From Streptomyces monashensis (lineage in GTDB: Bacteria; Actinomycetota; Actinomycetes; Streptomycetales; Streptomycetaceae), in NCBI RefSeq assembly GCF_001866665.1, contig NZ_MLYO01000048.1, forward strand, positions 116,975-180,974: a stretch of DNA of 64,000 nucleotides, read 5' to 3'. Shown piece after piece: positions 8,227 to 15,738 of this stretch; position 1 is the stretch's first letter, and every line of letters starts with the position of its first letter. The position numbers and the translations under genes are program-made. Under the pieces are notes generated by a model. The model was not told the origin of the DNA, made no database searches, and worked only from the letters and a program-made list of their open reading frames with translations.

Positions 8227-8490
8227 ATGCGCAAGGGAATCCACCCGGACTACGGGCCCGTCGTGTTCCGTGACCGTGCCGCCGGCCACGCCTTCCTCAC
8301 CCGCTCGACGCTCGTGAGCAGGGTGAGCGGGAAGACGATCGAGTGGACGGACGGTCGCACCTACCCGGTGGTCGACGTCGAGATCTCGAACGTCAGCCAC
8401 CCCTTCTACACCGGTACCGCGCGCGTGCTGGACACCGCCGGGCGCGTGGAGCGCTTCGAGCGCCGGTACGGGAAGCGGGGCGGCGCGTGA
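8227..8490 (+). CDS. rpmE2: 50S ribosomal protein L31 type B, zinc-free paralogue
   Basis: An 87-residue type B L31 (MRKGIHPDYGPVVFRD ... SHPFYTGTARVLDTAGRVERFERRYGKR). It has no Cys and lacks the N-terminal zinc ligands of type A L31. It starts 9 nt after rpmG. Its TGA overlaps the GTG of the COG0523-like gene (GTGA), indicating translational coupling. Confidence 0.95.
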   Translation: MRKGIHPDYGPVVFRDRAAGHAFLTRSTLVSRVSGKTIEWTDGRTYPVVDVEISNVSHPFYTGTARVLDTAGRVERFERRYGKRGGA

Positions 8491-9749
8491 GCCTGGCGGT
8501 GGCCGTCGTCGGCGGGCTGCACGCCGACGCGCGCAGGGCCGCCGTCGACCGGCTGCTGGCCGACGTGCCCGGCAGTGTCGTACTCCACCACGACCTGGCG
8601 ACGGCCGCCGCCGGTACGGTCGTTCGCACGGTCCGCGACCGCGGCGGGGTCCTGTCCTCGGGCGGGACGCCGCTGGTCAACGACTGCGCGTGCTGTGCGC
8701 TGCGCGAGGATCTGGTGCCCGAGCTACGGCGGCTCGCCGCCGACGGCGCGACCCGGCTCGCCGTCGTCGAGCTGTGGGACTCGGTCGAGCCCAGGGCGAT
8801 GGCCGAGGTGATCGCGTCGGGCGGGCTGACCGTCACGTCCGTGATCACCGCCGTCGACCCGGCGCTGGTCCTGCCGTACCTCGGCAACGGCGACGACCTC
8901 GCCGAGGCGGGCCTCGCCGCGGCCGCCACCGACCAGCGCACGATCGCCGACACCTTCGCCCGTCAGCTGGAGTACGCCCCCGTCCTGGCCGTCGCCGACT
9001 CCCCGGAGGCCGACGACGAGGACCGCGAGCTGCTCGCACAACTCCACCCGACCGCCCGCCAGGTCCCGATCGGCCACGGCTCCCTGCCGGGCACCCCACC
9101 CCCACTCCCGCCGTCCAACGGGGTCGCACCCGCATCAGACCCGGCAGCTGCACGTGCACCGGAGCCGCGAGCCCCGGAAGCCCCTGAAGTGCCGGAAGGG
9201 CAACAGCCGCCGGGTCCCCTCGCCCGCGCCGCCCTCGCCGGGTTCGATGTCGAGGCGGCCGCGGCGGCGCAGCATCCGGCCTGTGCCCGGTTGCCCGCCG
9301 AGGCCGACGGGCACGGTGTCTCGACGCTGGTCTGGCATCGTCGCCGGCCCTTCCACCCGGAGCGGCTCTACGCGGCACTGGAGGACCTGACCTGTGCCGC
9401 GGCCCGCAGCCGGGGCCGGTTCTGGCTCGCCGACAAGCCCGACGCGCTCCTGCACTGGGACGCGGCCGGCGGCGCGCTGTGCGTGGAGAGCGCGGGGCCG
9501 TGGCTGGCGGCGCTGCCGGACGCGGCCTGGGAACTGGTGCCGCCGGTGCGCCGGGCCGCCGCCGCGCTGGACTGGCACCCGGAGCACGGCGACTGCTGCA
9601 ACCACCTGGTCTTCACCTCGCCCGGCCTGGACCGCGACGGGCTCGTGCACCTGTTGGAGACCTGTCTGCTCACCGACGCGGAGTACGCCGCCGGCCGCGA
9701 CGCCTGGAAGCGGCTCACGCCCGCCTTCGACACCCTGCTGGAGATCTGA
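8487..9749 (+). CDS. CobW/COG0523-like protein with degenerate P-loop
   Basis: A 420-residue protein. The COG0523 metal motif (usual form GCxCC) appears as NDCACCALREDL. The switch region is VVELWDSVEP (usual IESTG.SEP). A CobW C-terminal domain begins near residue 270 (GVSTLVWHRRRPFHPERLY) and contains GDCCNHLVF. The expected N-terminal GxxGxGK[ST] is replaced by VVGGLHADARRAAV, and the NKxD position reads VADSPEAD. The GTPase cycle is therefore probably lost while the thiol ligands remain. Co-transcription with zinc-free ribosomal genes under a Zur-type site suggests a zinc handling role. The exact role is inferred. Confidence 0.8.
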   Translation: MSLAVAVVGGLHADARRAAVDRLLADVPGSVVLHHDLATAAAGTVVRTVRDRGGVLSSGGTPLVNDCACCALREDLVPELRRLAADGATRLAVVELWDSVEPRAMAEVIASGGLTVTSVITAVDPALVLPYLGNGDDLAEAGLAAAATDQRTIADTFARQLEYAPVLAVADSPEADDEDRELLAQLHPTARQVPIGHGSLPGTPPPLPPSNGVAPASDPAAARAPEPRAPEAPEVPEGQQPPGPLARAALAGFDVEAAAAAQHPACARLPAEADGHGVSTLVWHRRRPFHPERLYAALEDLTCAAARSRGRFWLADKPDALLHWDAAGGALCVESAGPWLAALPDAAWELVPPVRRAAAALDWHPEHGDCCNHLVFTSPGLDRDGLVHLLETCLLTDAEYAAGRDAWKRLTPAFDTLLEI

Positions 9750-9979
9750 TGTCCCGCAAGACCGACCGCACGCCCCGCACCCGCCCGAACCCCCTGGACC
9801 AGGCCGGGGTCACGTACATCGACTACAAGGACACCGAGCTGCTGCGGAAGTTCGTCTCGGACCGCGGCAAGATCCGCAGCCGCCGCGTCACCCGGGTCAC
9901 GACGCGGCAGCAGCGGCAGCTGACGCAGGCGATCAAGAACGCGCGGCAAATGGCGCTGCTGCCGTACTTCAGCAGGTGA
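9749..9979 (+). CDS. rpsR: 30S ribosomal protein S18, zinc-free paralogue
   Basis: A 76-residue S18 (MSRKTDRTPRTRPNPLDQAGVTYIDYKDTELLRKFVSDRGKI). No Cys is present, consistent with the C-minus paralogue set of this operon. Its ATG overlaps the stop of the COG0523-like gene (TGATG). It is the last gene of the rightward Zur-linked operon. No clear T-tract terminator follows; the next strong inverted repeat (9998-10046) is better read as paired operators. Confidence 0.93.
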   Translation: MSRKTDRTPRTRPNPLDQAGVTYIDYKDTELLRKFVSDRGKIRSRRVTRVTTRQQRQLTQAIKNARQMALLPYFSR

Positions 9980-9997
9980 ACACGGAGGTGGGGCTAT

Positions 9998-10049
9998 ATA
10001 GGTAGGTGATTCCCTACGATTGACGCGTAGGGGATCGCCTACCTATTCT
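9998..10049 (+). promoter_or_regulatory. Leaderless promoter with twin 16-bp operators
   Basis: GTAGGTGATTCCCTAC (10002-10017) and GTAGGGGATCGCCTAC (10027-10042) are each nearly palindromic and lie 25 bp apart. Together they make a 20-21 bp imperfect inverted repeat. TTGACG (10020-10025) and TATTCT (10044-10049) fit a promoter with an 18-bp spacer. The ATG at 10056 lies 6 bp beyond the -10, so the transcript is probably leaderless. The ArsR-type protein of this operon is the likely ligand. Confidence 0.65.
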
Positions 10050-10055
10050 TCGGGC

Positions 10056-10430
10056 ATGACCATCACGCACGCCTCATTCGTCACGCTTCCCGTCTCCGAC
10101 CAGGACCGCGCCCTGCGCTTCTACCGGGACGTCCTCGGTCTGGCGGTCACCGCCGACCGGGACATGCCCCAGGGCCGCTGGCTCCAGGTCGCCCCCGAGG
10201 GGGCGCAGACCGTCTTCACGCTCTCCGGTCCGGGCATGGGTGATTTCGAGCCCGGCTCCGCGCGGGGGATCATGTTGGTCACGACCGACGTCGACGCGGA
10301 CTGCGCCCGGCTCGCCGCGGCCGGGATCCCCGTGCAGGGCCCGGACGAACTGCCCTGGGGGCGCATGGCCTCCTTCGCGGACCCCGACGGCAACGGTCTG
10401 ATGCTGCTGACGGAGAAGGAAGGCTTCTGA
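10056..10430 (+). CDS. Glyoxalase/VOC family protein
   Basis: A 124-residue single-module vicinal-oxygen-chelate protein: THASFVTLPVSDQDRALRFYRDVLGL at the N-terminus and SFADPDGNGLMLLT at the C-terminus. The start ATG at 10056 coincides with the predicted +1. VOC proteins of this size include bleomycin-type resistance proteins, glyoxalases and dioxygenases, so the substrate is unknown. It is first in an operon with an ArsR regulator and an SRPBCC protein, a common stress or drug-response arrangement. Confidence 0.85.
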   Translation: MTITHASFVTLPVSDQDRALRFYRDVLGLAVTADRDMPQGRWLQVAPEGAQTVFTLSGPGMGDFEPGSARGIMLVTTDVDADCARLAAAGIPVQGPDELPWGRMASFADPDGNGLMLLTEKEGF

Positions 10431-10437
10431 CCAGCCG

Positions 10438-10785
10438 ATGAACGGGACCGCCGCGGCCGCCGAGGACCGCGTCTTCGCCGCGCTCGCCAACGCCACCCGC
10501 CGCGAGGTACTGCGGCTGCTGCGCGAGCGCGGGCCGCAGCCGGTCCAGGCCCTCGCGGACCACTTCGACATGCGCCGCCCGAGCCTCTCGGAACACCTGA
10601 AGGTGCTCCGGGAGGCCGGCCTCGTCTCCGAGCAGCGCTCCGGGCGTCAGCGCATCTACCGTCTCCGGGCCGCCCCGCTCGCCGAGGTGCAGGACTGGCT
10701 CCACCCGTACGAGCGGTTCTGGCGCGAGCAGTTGAAGGGCCTCGGTGATCTGCTCGACCGCATGCCCGACGATGACCGGCCATGA
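10438..10785 (+). CDS. ArsR-family transcriptional regulator
   Basis: A 115-residue winged-helix repressor: FAALANATRREVLRLLRERGPQPVQALADHFDMRRPSLSEHLKVLREAGLVSEQRSGRQRIYRL. It has no metal-binding ELCVCDL-type motif. It belongs to the subgroup paired with SRPBCC/AHSA1 proteins. It starts 7 nt after the VOC gene, and its last 4 bp overlap the SRPBCC start (ATGA). The twin operators at 9998-10046 are the likely autoregulatory site. Confidence 0.9.
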   Translation: MNGTAAAAEDRVFAALANATRREVLRLLRERGPQPVQALADHFDMRRPSLSEHLKVLREAGLVSEQRSGRQRIYRLRAAPLAEVQDWLHPYERFWREQLKGLGDLLDRMPDDDRP

Positions 10786-11282
10786 GCACCGAACCCGATG
10801 ACGGCATGACGCCCGATGACGGCATGACGCCCGATGACGACCTGACGACCGTCCGCGTCGACCAGTTCTTCCCGCACCCGCCCGCCAAGGTCTGGCGCGC
10901 CCTGACCGACCCCGATCTGCTCGTGCATTGGCAGATGCCCGGAGCCGAGGGCTTCCGGCTGGAGGTCGGGCACGTGTACCGGATGACCTCCGTCCCGCGT
11001 CCCAACGCCGACTTCTCGGGCGTCGTGGAGGTGCGGGTCCTGGCCTACGACATCGAGCGGATGCTGTCCGTCCGCTGGGCGGACGCCGATCGGGCCAACC
11101 GGGCCGACTGGACGATCACGTGGACCCTGGAACAGGAAGGGCGCGGAACGCGTCTGTTCCTAGTGCACGAGGGGTTCGATCCGGACGACCCGGCTCAGCT
11201 GATGGCGCGGAAGATCATGGACGGGGGATGGCGGGGGCATGTCCTGCCTGCTCTGGGGCAGACGCTCGAACGGCTTCGGTGA
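10782..11282 (+). CDS. SRPBCC (AHSA1-like) domain protein
   Basis: A 166-residue START/Bet v1-like protein: VDQFFPHPPAKVWRALTDPDLLVHWQMPG, then VEVRVLAYDIERMLSVRW and GGWRGHVLPALGQTLERL. It probably binds a hydrophobic ligand in the cytoplasm. The N-terminus carries a tandem DDGMTP repeat encoded by 18-bp units at 10794-10829. The start overlaps the ArsR gene by 4 bp, so the three genes form one operon. Confidence 0.85.
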   Translation: MSTEPDDGMTPDDGMTPDDDLTTVRVDQFFPHPPAKVWRALTDPDLLVHWQMPGAEGFRLEVGHVYRMTSVPRPNADFSGVVEVRVLAYDIERMLSVRWADADRANRADWTITWTLEQEGRGTRLFLVHEGFDPDDPAQLMARKIMDGGWRGHVLPALGQTLERLR

Positions 11283-11343
11283 CACAGGCGTCTTCCCGGC
11301 GGGCAAAGCGAACGTCAAAGCTGTAACCATGGGAACACCACGC

Positions 11344-11390
11344 GTGCACGTGCATTTGCTCATGCATCCGCACGTGAACGGGGTTATGAT
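11344..11390 (+). promoter_or_regulatory. Hexamer-iterated element and -10 upstream of DUF397 gene
   Basis: Five consecutive hexamers of the form NTGCNY (GTGCAC, GTGCAT, TTGCTC, ATGCAT, CCGCAC) span 11344-11373. A -10-like TATGAT follows at 11385-11390. A copy identical at 27 of 32 positions lies upstream of the ATPase gene at 12405-12436, in the same orientation relative to its gene and at nearly the same distance from the start (about 79 and 72 bp). No good -35 is present, which suggests an activator site. Confidence 0.55.
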
Positions 11391-11452
11391 CCGGGTCAGT
11401 TGACTACAGCATCCATGGCCACACCAGCCAGTGCACCAGCGGGGAGCGACCT

Positions 11453-11731
11453 GTGGACCGCGACGTTGACGGCGTGTACGGGGGGTACGACGTGTGCAAC
11501 GTGTACAACGGCATGGCTGCGACGCAGCTGGACGGAGTGGCCTGGCAGAAGAGCAGGCACAGCAACTCGCAGGGCTCCTGCGTGGAGTTCGCCCGGCTGC
11601 CGGGCGGTGAGGTCGCCGTACGCAACTCGCGTTTCCCGGACGGGCCCGCGCTCGTCTACACGCGCGCGGAGATCGAGGCGATGCTCCTCGGCATCAAGGA
11701 CGGCGAGTTCGACCACCTGATCGCCGGGTGA
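11453..11731 (+). CDS. DUF397 protein
   Basis: A 92-residue protein starting at GTG 11453 with GGGAG 7 nt upstream. The core is DUF397: WQKSRHSNSQGSCVEFARLPGGEVAVRNSRFPDGPALVYTRAEIEAML. In Streptomyces, DUF397 proteins pair with XRE/DUF5753 regulators and RsbW-like ATPases, as at the whiJ and abaA loci. The matching ATPase converges from the right and the XRE gene follows, so all three members are present. The first 20 residues are Asp/Tyr/Gly rich and may be unstructured. Confidence 0.88.
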   Translation: MDRDVDGVYGGYDVCNVYNGMAATQLDGVAWQKSRHSNSQGSCVEFARLPGGEVAVRNSRFPDGPALVYTRAEIEAMLLGIKDGEFDHLIAG

Positions 11732-11834
11732 CGTGACGGATCCGGCGGTGCCCGTGGTGGCAACGATGTCGGGCCGGGCGGGGAATCCGGGGCGACGCGC
11801 GTAGAAAGTGTGCGTGGCCGGGCGCTGCACCGAG

Positions 11835-12332
11835 TCAGGTCGTCGGCCGGAGCCGGAACAGCGCCCAGACGACCTTGCCTTCGAGCGTGCCCGCGAGCGG
11901 GTGCCAGCCCCAGCTGTCGGCGAAGGAGTCGACCAGGAACAGCCCGCGCCCGGACTCGGCCGAGAAGTCGTCCGAGTCGCGTGGGGTCGGCGTCTCGTGG
12001 CTCGGGTCGCGCACCGCGCACACCAGCCGCTCGGTCCAGCGCATCAGGTGCAGCCGGGCGGACGGGGCGGTGTGCGCGGCGCACGCCGTGTCGGTCGGCA
12101 CCGCGTGGCGCAGGGCGTTGGTGACGAGTTCGGAGACGACGAGGCATATGTCGTCGAAGCGGTCGCCGACGTCCCACTGGTCGAGGGTGGCGCGAGTGAA
12201 GCACCGTGCCTCGCGCACCGCTTCGTAGCGGGCGGGCAGGGCGCAGGACGCGGCGTCCGACACGGCTGCGGGATCCAACGGCGGAAGGCCCTGCCGTAAC
12301 GGCTTGAGCATGGTCGATCCATTCGTTCCCAT
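11835..12332 (-). CDS. RsbW-like ATP-binding protein (HATPase_c_2)
   Basis: A 165-residue anti-sigma-type kinase fold. The N box is DDICLVVSELVTNALRHA and the G box is ESGRGLFLVDSFADSWGW. I chose ATG 12332 with GGGAG 9 nt upstream. The frame stays open to an ATG at 12503, which would add 57 mostly basic residues and place the upstream repeat element inside the gene; I consider that less likely. Partner genes are the convergent DUF397 gene and the XRE gene beyond the promoter region. Confidence 0.85.
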   Translation of the reverse strand: MGTNGSTMLKPLRQGLPPLDPAAVSDAASCALPARYEAVREARCFTRATLDQWDVGDRFDDICLVVSELVTNALRHAVPTDTACAAHTAPSARLHLMRWTERLVCAVRDPSHETPTPRDSDDFSAESGRGLFLVDSFADSWGWHPLAGTLEGKVVWALFRLRPTT

Positions 12333-12641
12333 GCGAGGCACTCCCGGGGAGTTCGCGGTCGTTGCGATGCAGCGGTGGCGCGGCACCATGGTTTCGGAAG
12401 CGCAGAGCAGATGCAAGGGCAGATGCACGTGCACGCGACCGAAATGGCACTGCCCGTACCGCTTCTTGGCCATTTTTTCTGCCATCTTCAGCGTGATTGC
12501 CATCAGTGGTCCTGACCTCTTCCCGTCAGACGCAGGCAGAAACGGCCGAGCTCTTTCCGTTTCCGTAACCGGGCGAGTACTGCGCGAAGCGTTTTAGTGG
12601 CAGACTGCGGCCCCTAGGACGGGTTGGGGAGGCTGGCGAAC
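12333..12641. other. 309-bp divergent regulatory region
   Basis: No supported gene. It holds the hexamer element 12405-12436 for the leftward ATPase gene, an AT-richer patch (12460-12510) and the leader of the XRE gene with GGGGAGG at 12626-12632. A frame extending the ATPase gene leftward from 12503 crosses it but looks non-coding. Confidence 0.6.
12405..12436 (-). promoter_or_regulatory. Second copy of the hexamer-iterated element
   Basis: Read on the minus strand: GTGCAC, GTGCAT, CTGCCC, TTGCAT, CTGCTC, preceded by GC. The 14-mer GCGTGCACGTGCAT is an exact copy of 11342-11355. It ends 72 bp before the ATPase start codon. Confidence 0.55.
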
Positions 12642-13511
12642 GTGAGCGCGGGAGAGCCCGGATCGGTGGTGCGGCGGATGCTGCTCGGCTCGCAACTCAG
12701 GCGGCTGCGTGAAGCACGGGGGATCACGCGCGAGGCGGCGGGTTACTCGATCCGCGCATCCGAGTCGAAGATCAGCCGGATGGAACTGGGCCGGGTGAGC
12801 TTCAAGGTCAGGGACGTGGAAGACCTGCTGACGCTGTACGGCATCACCGACGAGGCCGAGCGCCAGTCACTGCTCTCCCTCGCCCGCGAGGCCAACGTGG
12901 CGGGCTGGTGGCACAGTTACACCGACGTCCTGCCCAGCTGGTTCCCCACCTACGTGGGCCTGGAGGGCGCCGCCTCGCTGCTCCGCGTCTACGAGGTCCA
13001 GTTCGTCCACGGCCTGCTCCAGACCGAGCAGTACGCGCGCGCGGTGGTGCGGCGCGGCATGACGGGCGCGAGCCCGGACGACGTCGAGCGCCGGGTCGCC
13101 CTGCGCCTGGAGCGGCAGAAGTACCTGCTCGCCGACGACGCCGCCGGTGCCCCCGAGTTCCACATCGTCCTCGACGAGGCCGCCCTGCGCCGCCCGTACG
13201 GCGACCGCGAGGTGATGCGCGGTCAGCTCCAGCACCTCATCGACGTCTCCGAGCGGCCCAACGTACGCCTCCAGGTGATGCCGTTCCGCTTCGGCGGGCA
13301 CTCCGGCGAGAGCGGCGCCTTCACCATTCTCAGCTTCCCGGACGCCGACCTGTCCGACGTCGTCTACGTGGAGCAGCTGACCAGCGCCCTCTACCTCGAC
13401 AAGCGCGAGGACGTCGCCCAGTACGAGCAGGCGCTGAAGGAACTCCAGCAGGACAGCCCGGGCCCCGACGAGAGCCGGGATCTTCTGCGGGGTCTCCTCC
13501 AACTCTCCTGA
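12642..13511 (+). CDS. XRE-family regulator with DUF5753
   Basis: A 289-residue protein. Residues about 15-70 form an XRE helix-turn-helix (LGSQLRRLREARGITREAAGYSIRASESKISRMELGRVSF). The rest is the DUF5753 effector domain (VQFVHGLLQTEQYARAVVRRG ... RPNVRLQVMPFRFGGHSGESGAF). The GTG at 12642 has GGGGAGG 9 nt upstream. This is the WhiJ-type partner of DUF397 proteins. The cognate small protein is probably 11453-11731. Likely role: transcriptional control of development or antibiotic production. Confidence 0.9.
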   Translation: MSAGEPGSVVRRMLLGSQLRRLREARGITREAAGYSIRASESKISRMELGRVSFKVRDVEDLLTLYGITDEAERQSLLSLAREANVAGWWHSYTDVLPSWFPTYVGLEGAASLLRVYEVQFVHGLLQTEQYARAVVRRGMTGASPDDVERRVALRLERQKYLLADDAAGAPEFHIVLDEAALRRPYGDREVMRGQLQHLIDVSERPNVRLQVMPFRFGGHSGESGAFTILSFPDADLSDVVYVEQLTSALYLDKREDVAQYEQALKELQQDSPGPDESRDLLRGLLQLS

Positions 13512-13577
13512 AACGTAAGTACGATGACATGCGATCAGACCTTGACCGGATCTGTCCGCGAGTGATTGAGGGATCAC

Positions 13578-15038
13578 ATGTCGTCCTACTTCAGCGACCT
13601 GGCCCAGCAGTACATCGACGGCGCATGGCGTCCGGGCACCGGCTCCTGGGACGTCATCGACTTCAACCCGTACGACGACGAGAAGCTGGCCTCGATCACC
13701 GTGGCCACCGTCGACGAGGTGGACCAGGCCTACCGGGCCGCCGCGCGCGCCCAGAAGCAGTGGGCCGAGACCAACCCCTACACACGGCGTGCGGTCCTCG
13801 AGCGCGCCCTGCGGCTGATAGAGGACCGCGAGCAGGAGATAGCGGACCTGATCATCGCGGAACTGGGCGGCACGCGCGTGAAGGCCGGTTTCGAGCTGCA
13901 CCTCGCCAAGGAGTTCCTGCGCGAGTCGATCCATCTCGCGCTGCGTCCCGAGGGCAGGATCCTGCCCTCCCCGGCCGACGGCAAGGAGAACCGCGTCTAC
14001 CGGGTGCCGGTCGGGGTCGTGGGCGTGATCAGCCCGTTCAACTTCCCCTTCCTGCTGTCGCTGAAGTCGGTCGCCCCGGCCCTCGCGCTCGGCAACGGCG
14101 TGGTCCTCAAGCCGCACCAGAACACCCCGATCGCGGGCGGCACCCTGATCGCGAAGATCTTCGAGGACGCCGGGCTGCCCGGCGGCCTGCTCAACGTCGT
14201 CGTCACCGACATCGCCGAGATCGGCGACGCCTTCCTCGAACACCCGGTCCCGAAGGTCATCTCCTTCACCGGCTCCGACGCGGTCGGCCGGCACGTCGCC
14301 ACCGTGTGCGCCAAGCACTTCAAGCGCTCGGTGCTCGAACTCGGCGGCAACAGCGCGCTGGTGGTCCTCGACGACGCCGACCTCGACTACGCGGTGGACG
14401 CGGCGGTCTTCAGCCGGTTCGTGCACCAGGGCCAGGTCTGCATGGCCGCCAACCGGGTCCTCGTGGACGCCTCCGTCGCCGACGAGTTCACCGAGAAGTT
14501 CGTCGCCAAGGTCCGCACCCTGAAGACCGGCGACCCGCGCGACCCGCGGACCGTCATCGGCCCGGTGATCAACTCCCAGCAGGCGGCCGCCCTCTCCGGC
14601 ACCGTCGAGCAGGCGCTCGCCGAGGGCGCCACGGCCCTGGTCCGGGGCGCCACGGAGGGCAACCTCGTGGAGCCCAGCGTGCTCACGGACGTCCCGGCCG
14701 GCTCCGCGCTGCTCCGGCAGGAGGTCTTCGGCCCGGTCGTCTTCCTCATCCGGTTCGACGGCGAGGAGGAGGCGGTCCGCATCGTCAACGACACTCCGTA
14801 CGGCCTCAGCGGTGCCGTCCACACCGGTGACATCGAGCGGGGCGTCGCCTTCGCCAAGCGGATCGACACGGGCATGTTCCACGTGAACGACGGCACGGTC
14901 CACGACGAGCCGCTCGTGCCGTTCGGCGGTGAGAAGCACTCCGGCATCGGCCGGCTGAACGGCGAGACGACGCTGGAGGCGTTCACGACCATCAAGTGGA
15001 TCTCGGTCCAGCACGGGCGCAGCGGCTTCCCGTTCTGA
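13578..15038 (+). CDS. Aldehyde dehydrogenase (benzaldehyde/vanillin-type)
   Basis: A 486-residue NAD(P)-dependent aldehyde dehydrogenase. It has the cofactor and Asn motif VGVISPFNFPFLLSLKS, the catalytic Glu in LELGGNSALVVL and the catalytic Cys in FVHQGQVCMAANRVLV. The C-terminal PFGGEKHSGIGRLNG is typical of the family. Full length. ATG 13578 has GAGGG 6 nt upstream. Overall it resembles aromatic aldehyde dehydrogenases, but the substrate cannot be fixed by eye. A PadR regulator follows in the same direction. Confidence 0.9.
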   Translation: MSSYFSDLAQQYIDGAWRPGTGSWDVIDFNPYDDEKLASITVATVDEVDQAYRAAARAQKQWAETNPYTRRAVLERALRLIEDREQEIADLIIAELGGTRVKAGFELHLAKEFLRESIHLALRPEGRILPSPADGKENRVYRVPVGVVGVISPFNFPFLLSLKSVAPALALGNGVVLKPHQNTPIAGGTLIAKIFEDAGLPGGLLNVVVTDIAEIGDAFLEHPVPKVISFTGSDAVGRHVATVCAKHFKRSVLELGGNSALVVLDDADLDYAVDAAVFSRFVHQGQVCMAANRVLVDASVADEFTEKFVAKVRTLKTGDPRDPRTVIGPVINSQQAAALSGTVEQALAEGATALVRGATEGNLVEPSVLTDVPAGSALLRQEVFGPVVFLIRFDGEEEAVRIVNDTPYGLSGAVHTGDIERGVAFAKRIDTGMFHVNDGTVHDEPLVPFGGEKHSGIGRLNGETTLEAFTTIKWISVQHGRSGFPF

Positions 15039-15083
15039 CCGGGTCCGTCTTCGGCGGTAGCCGGTGGCAATAACCTGGACCGC

Positions 15084-15725
15084 ATGTCAGCGATCCGTCT
15101 TCTCGTGCTGGGCGCGGTACGCCAGCACGGGCGGGCCCACGGGTACCAGGTGCGCGGCGACCTGGAGTACTGGGGCGCGCACGAGTGGTCCCACGCCAAG
15201 CCGGGCTCGATCTACCACGCCCTGAAGCAGATGGCCAAGCAGGGGCTGCTGCTCGCGCACGAGATCGCGCCGTCCACGGCCGGCGGCCCGCCCCGCACCG
15301 AGTACGAGGTCACGCGGCAGGGCACCGAGGAGTACTTCGCCCTGCTGCGCGAGGCGCTGGTCACGTACGACCAGCGCGGCGACATGAAGACGGCCGCCCT
15401 CGGCTTCATGGTCGACCTGCCCCGGGCCGAGGCGGTGGAGCTGCTGAAGGAGCGCTCGCGGCGGATCGAGGCGTGGCGGGCCTCGGTGACCGAGCACTAC
15501 GTGCCCGAGGGCGGGTCCGCCCAGCTCGGTCACATCGGCGAGATCATGAACATGTGGGTCCACACGGCCGACTCCGAGGACGCGTGGACCCGGGGCCTCG
15601 TGGAGCGCCTGGAGACCGGCGCGTACACCTTCGCGGACGAGGGCGAACCGTTCGTCGGCGTGCTCGCCGAGGGCGAGGAGAACCCGTACGCGACGGGGGA
15701 GCGGCATCCTGAGGACGACCGCTGA
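15084..15725 (+). CDS. PadR-family transcriptional regulator
   Basis: A 213-residue PadR protein. It has an N-terminal winged helix (IRLLVLGAVRQHGRAHGYQVRGDL ... KPGSIYHALKQMAKQGLL) with the characteristic beta-wing (GPPRTEYEVTRQGTEEY), and a long helical C-terminal dimerisation domain. A -10-like TAACCT lies 7 bp before the ATG, so it may be leaderless. PadR proteins often answer to phenolic compounds or drugs. Adjacency to an aromatic-type aldehyde dehydrogenase fits such a role but is only inference. Confidence 0.9.
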   Translation: MSAIRLLVLGAVRQHGRAHGYQVRGDLEYWGAHEWSHAKPGSIYHALKQMAKQGLLLAHEIAPSTAGGPPRTEYEVTRQGTEEYFALLREALVTYDQRGDMKTAALGFMVDLPRAEAVELLKERSRRIEAWRASVTEHYVPEGGSAQLGHIGEIMNMWVHTADSEDAWTRGLVERLETGAYTFADEGEPFVGVLAEGEENPYATGERHPEDDR

Positions 15726-15738
15726 GGGAGCGGCCGGT

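Noticed and set aside
9998..10046. The large inverted repeat as a simple rpsR terminator
   Set aside because: It has no T-tract, and each arm is itself a palindrome that overlaps a good promoter, so paired operators explain it better. Termination is not excluded.
12333..12503. N-terminal extension of the ATPase gene to an ATG at 12503
   Set aside because: It would place the conserved hexamer element inside the gene. The ATG at 12332 has a well-spaced GGGAG and gives the usual family start.
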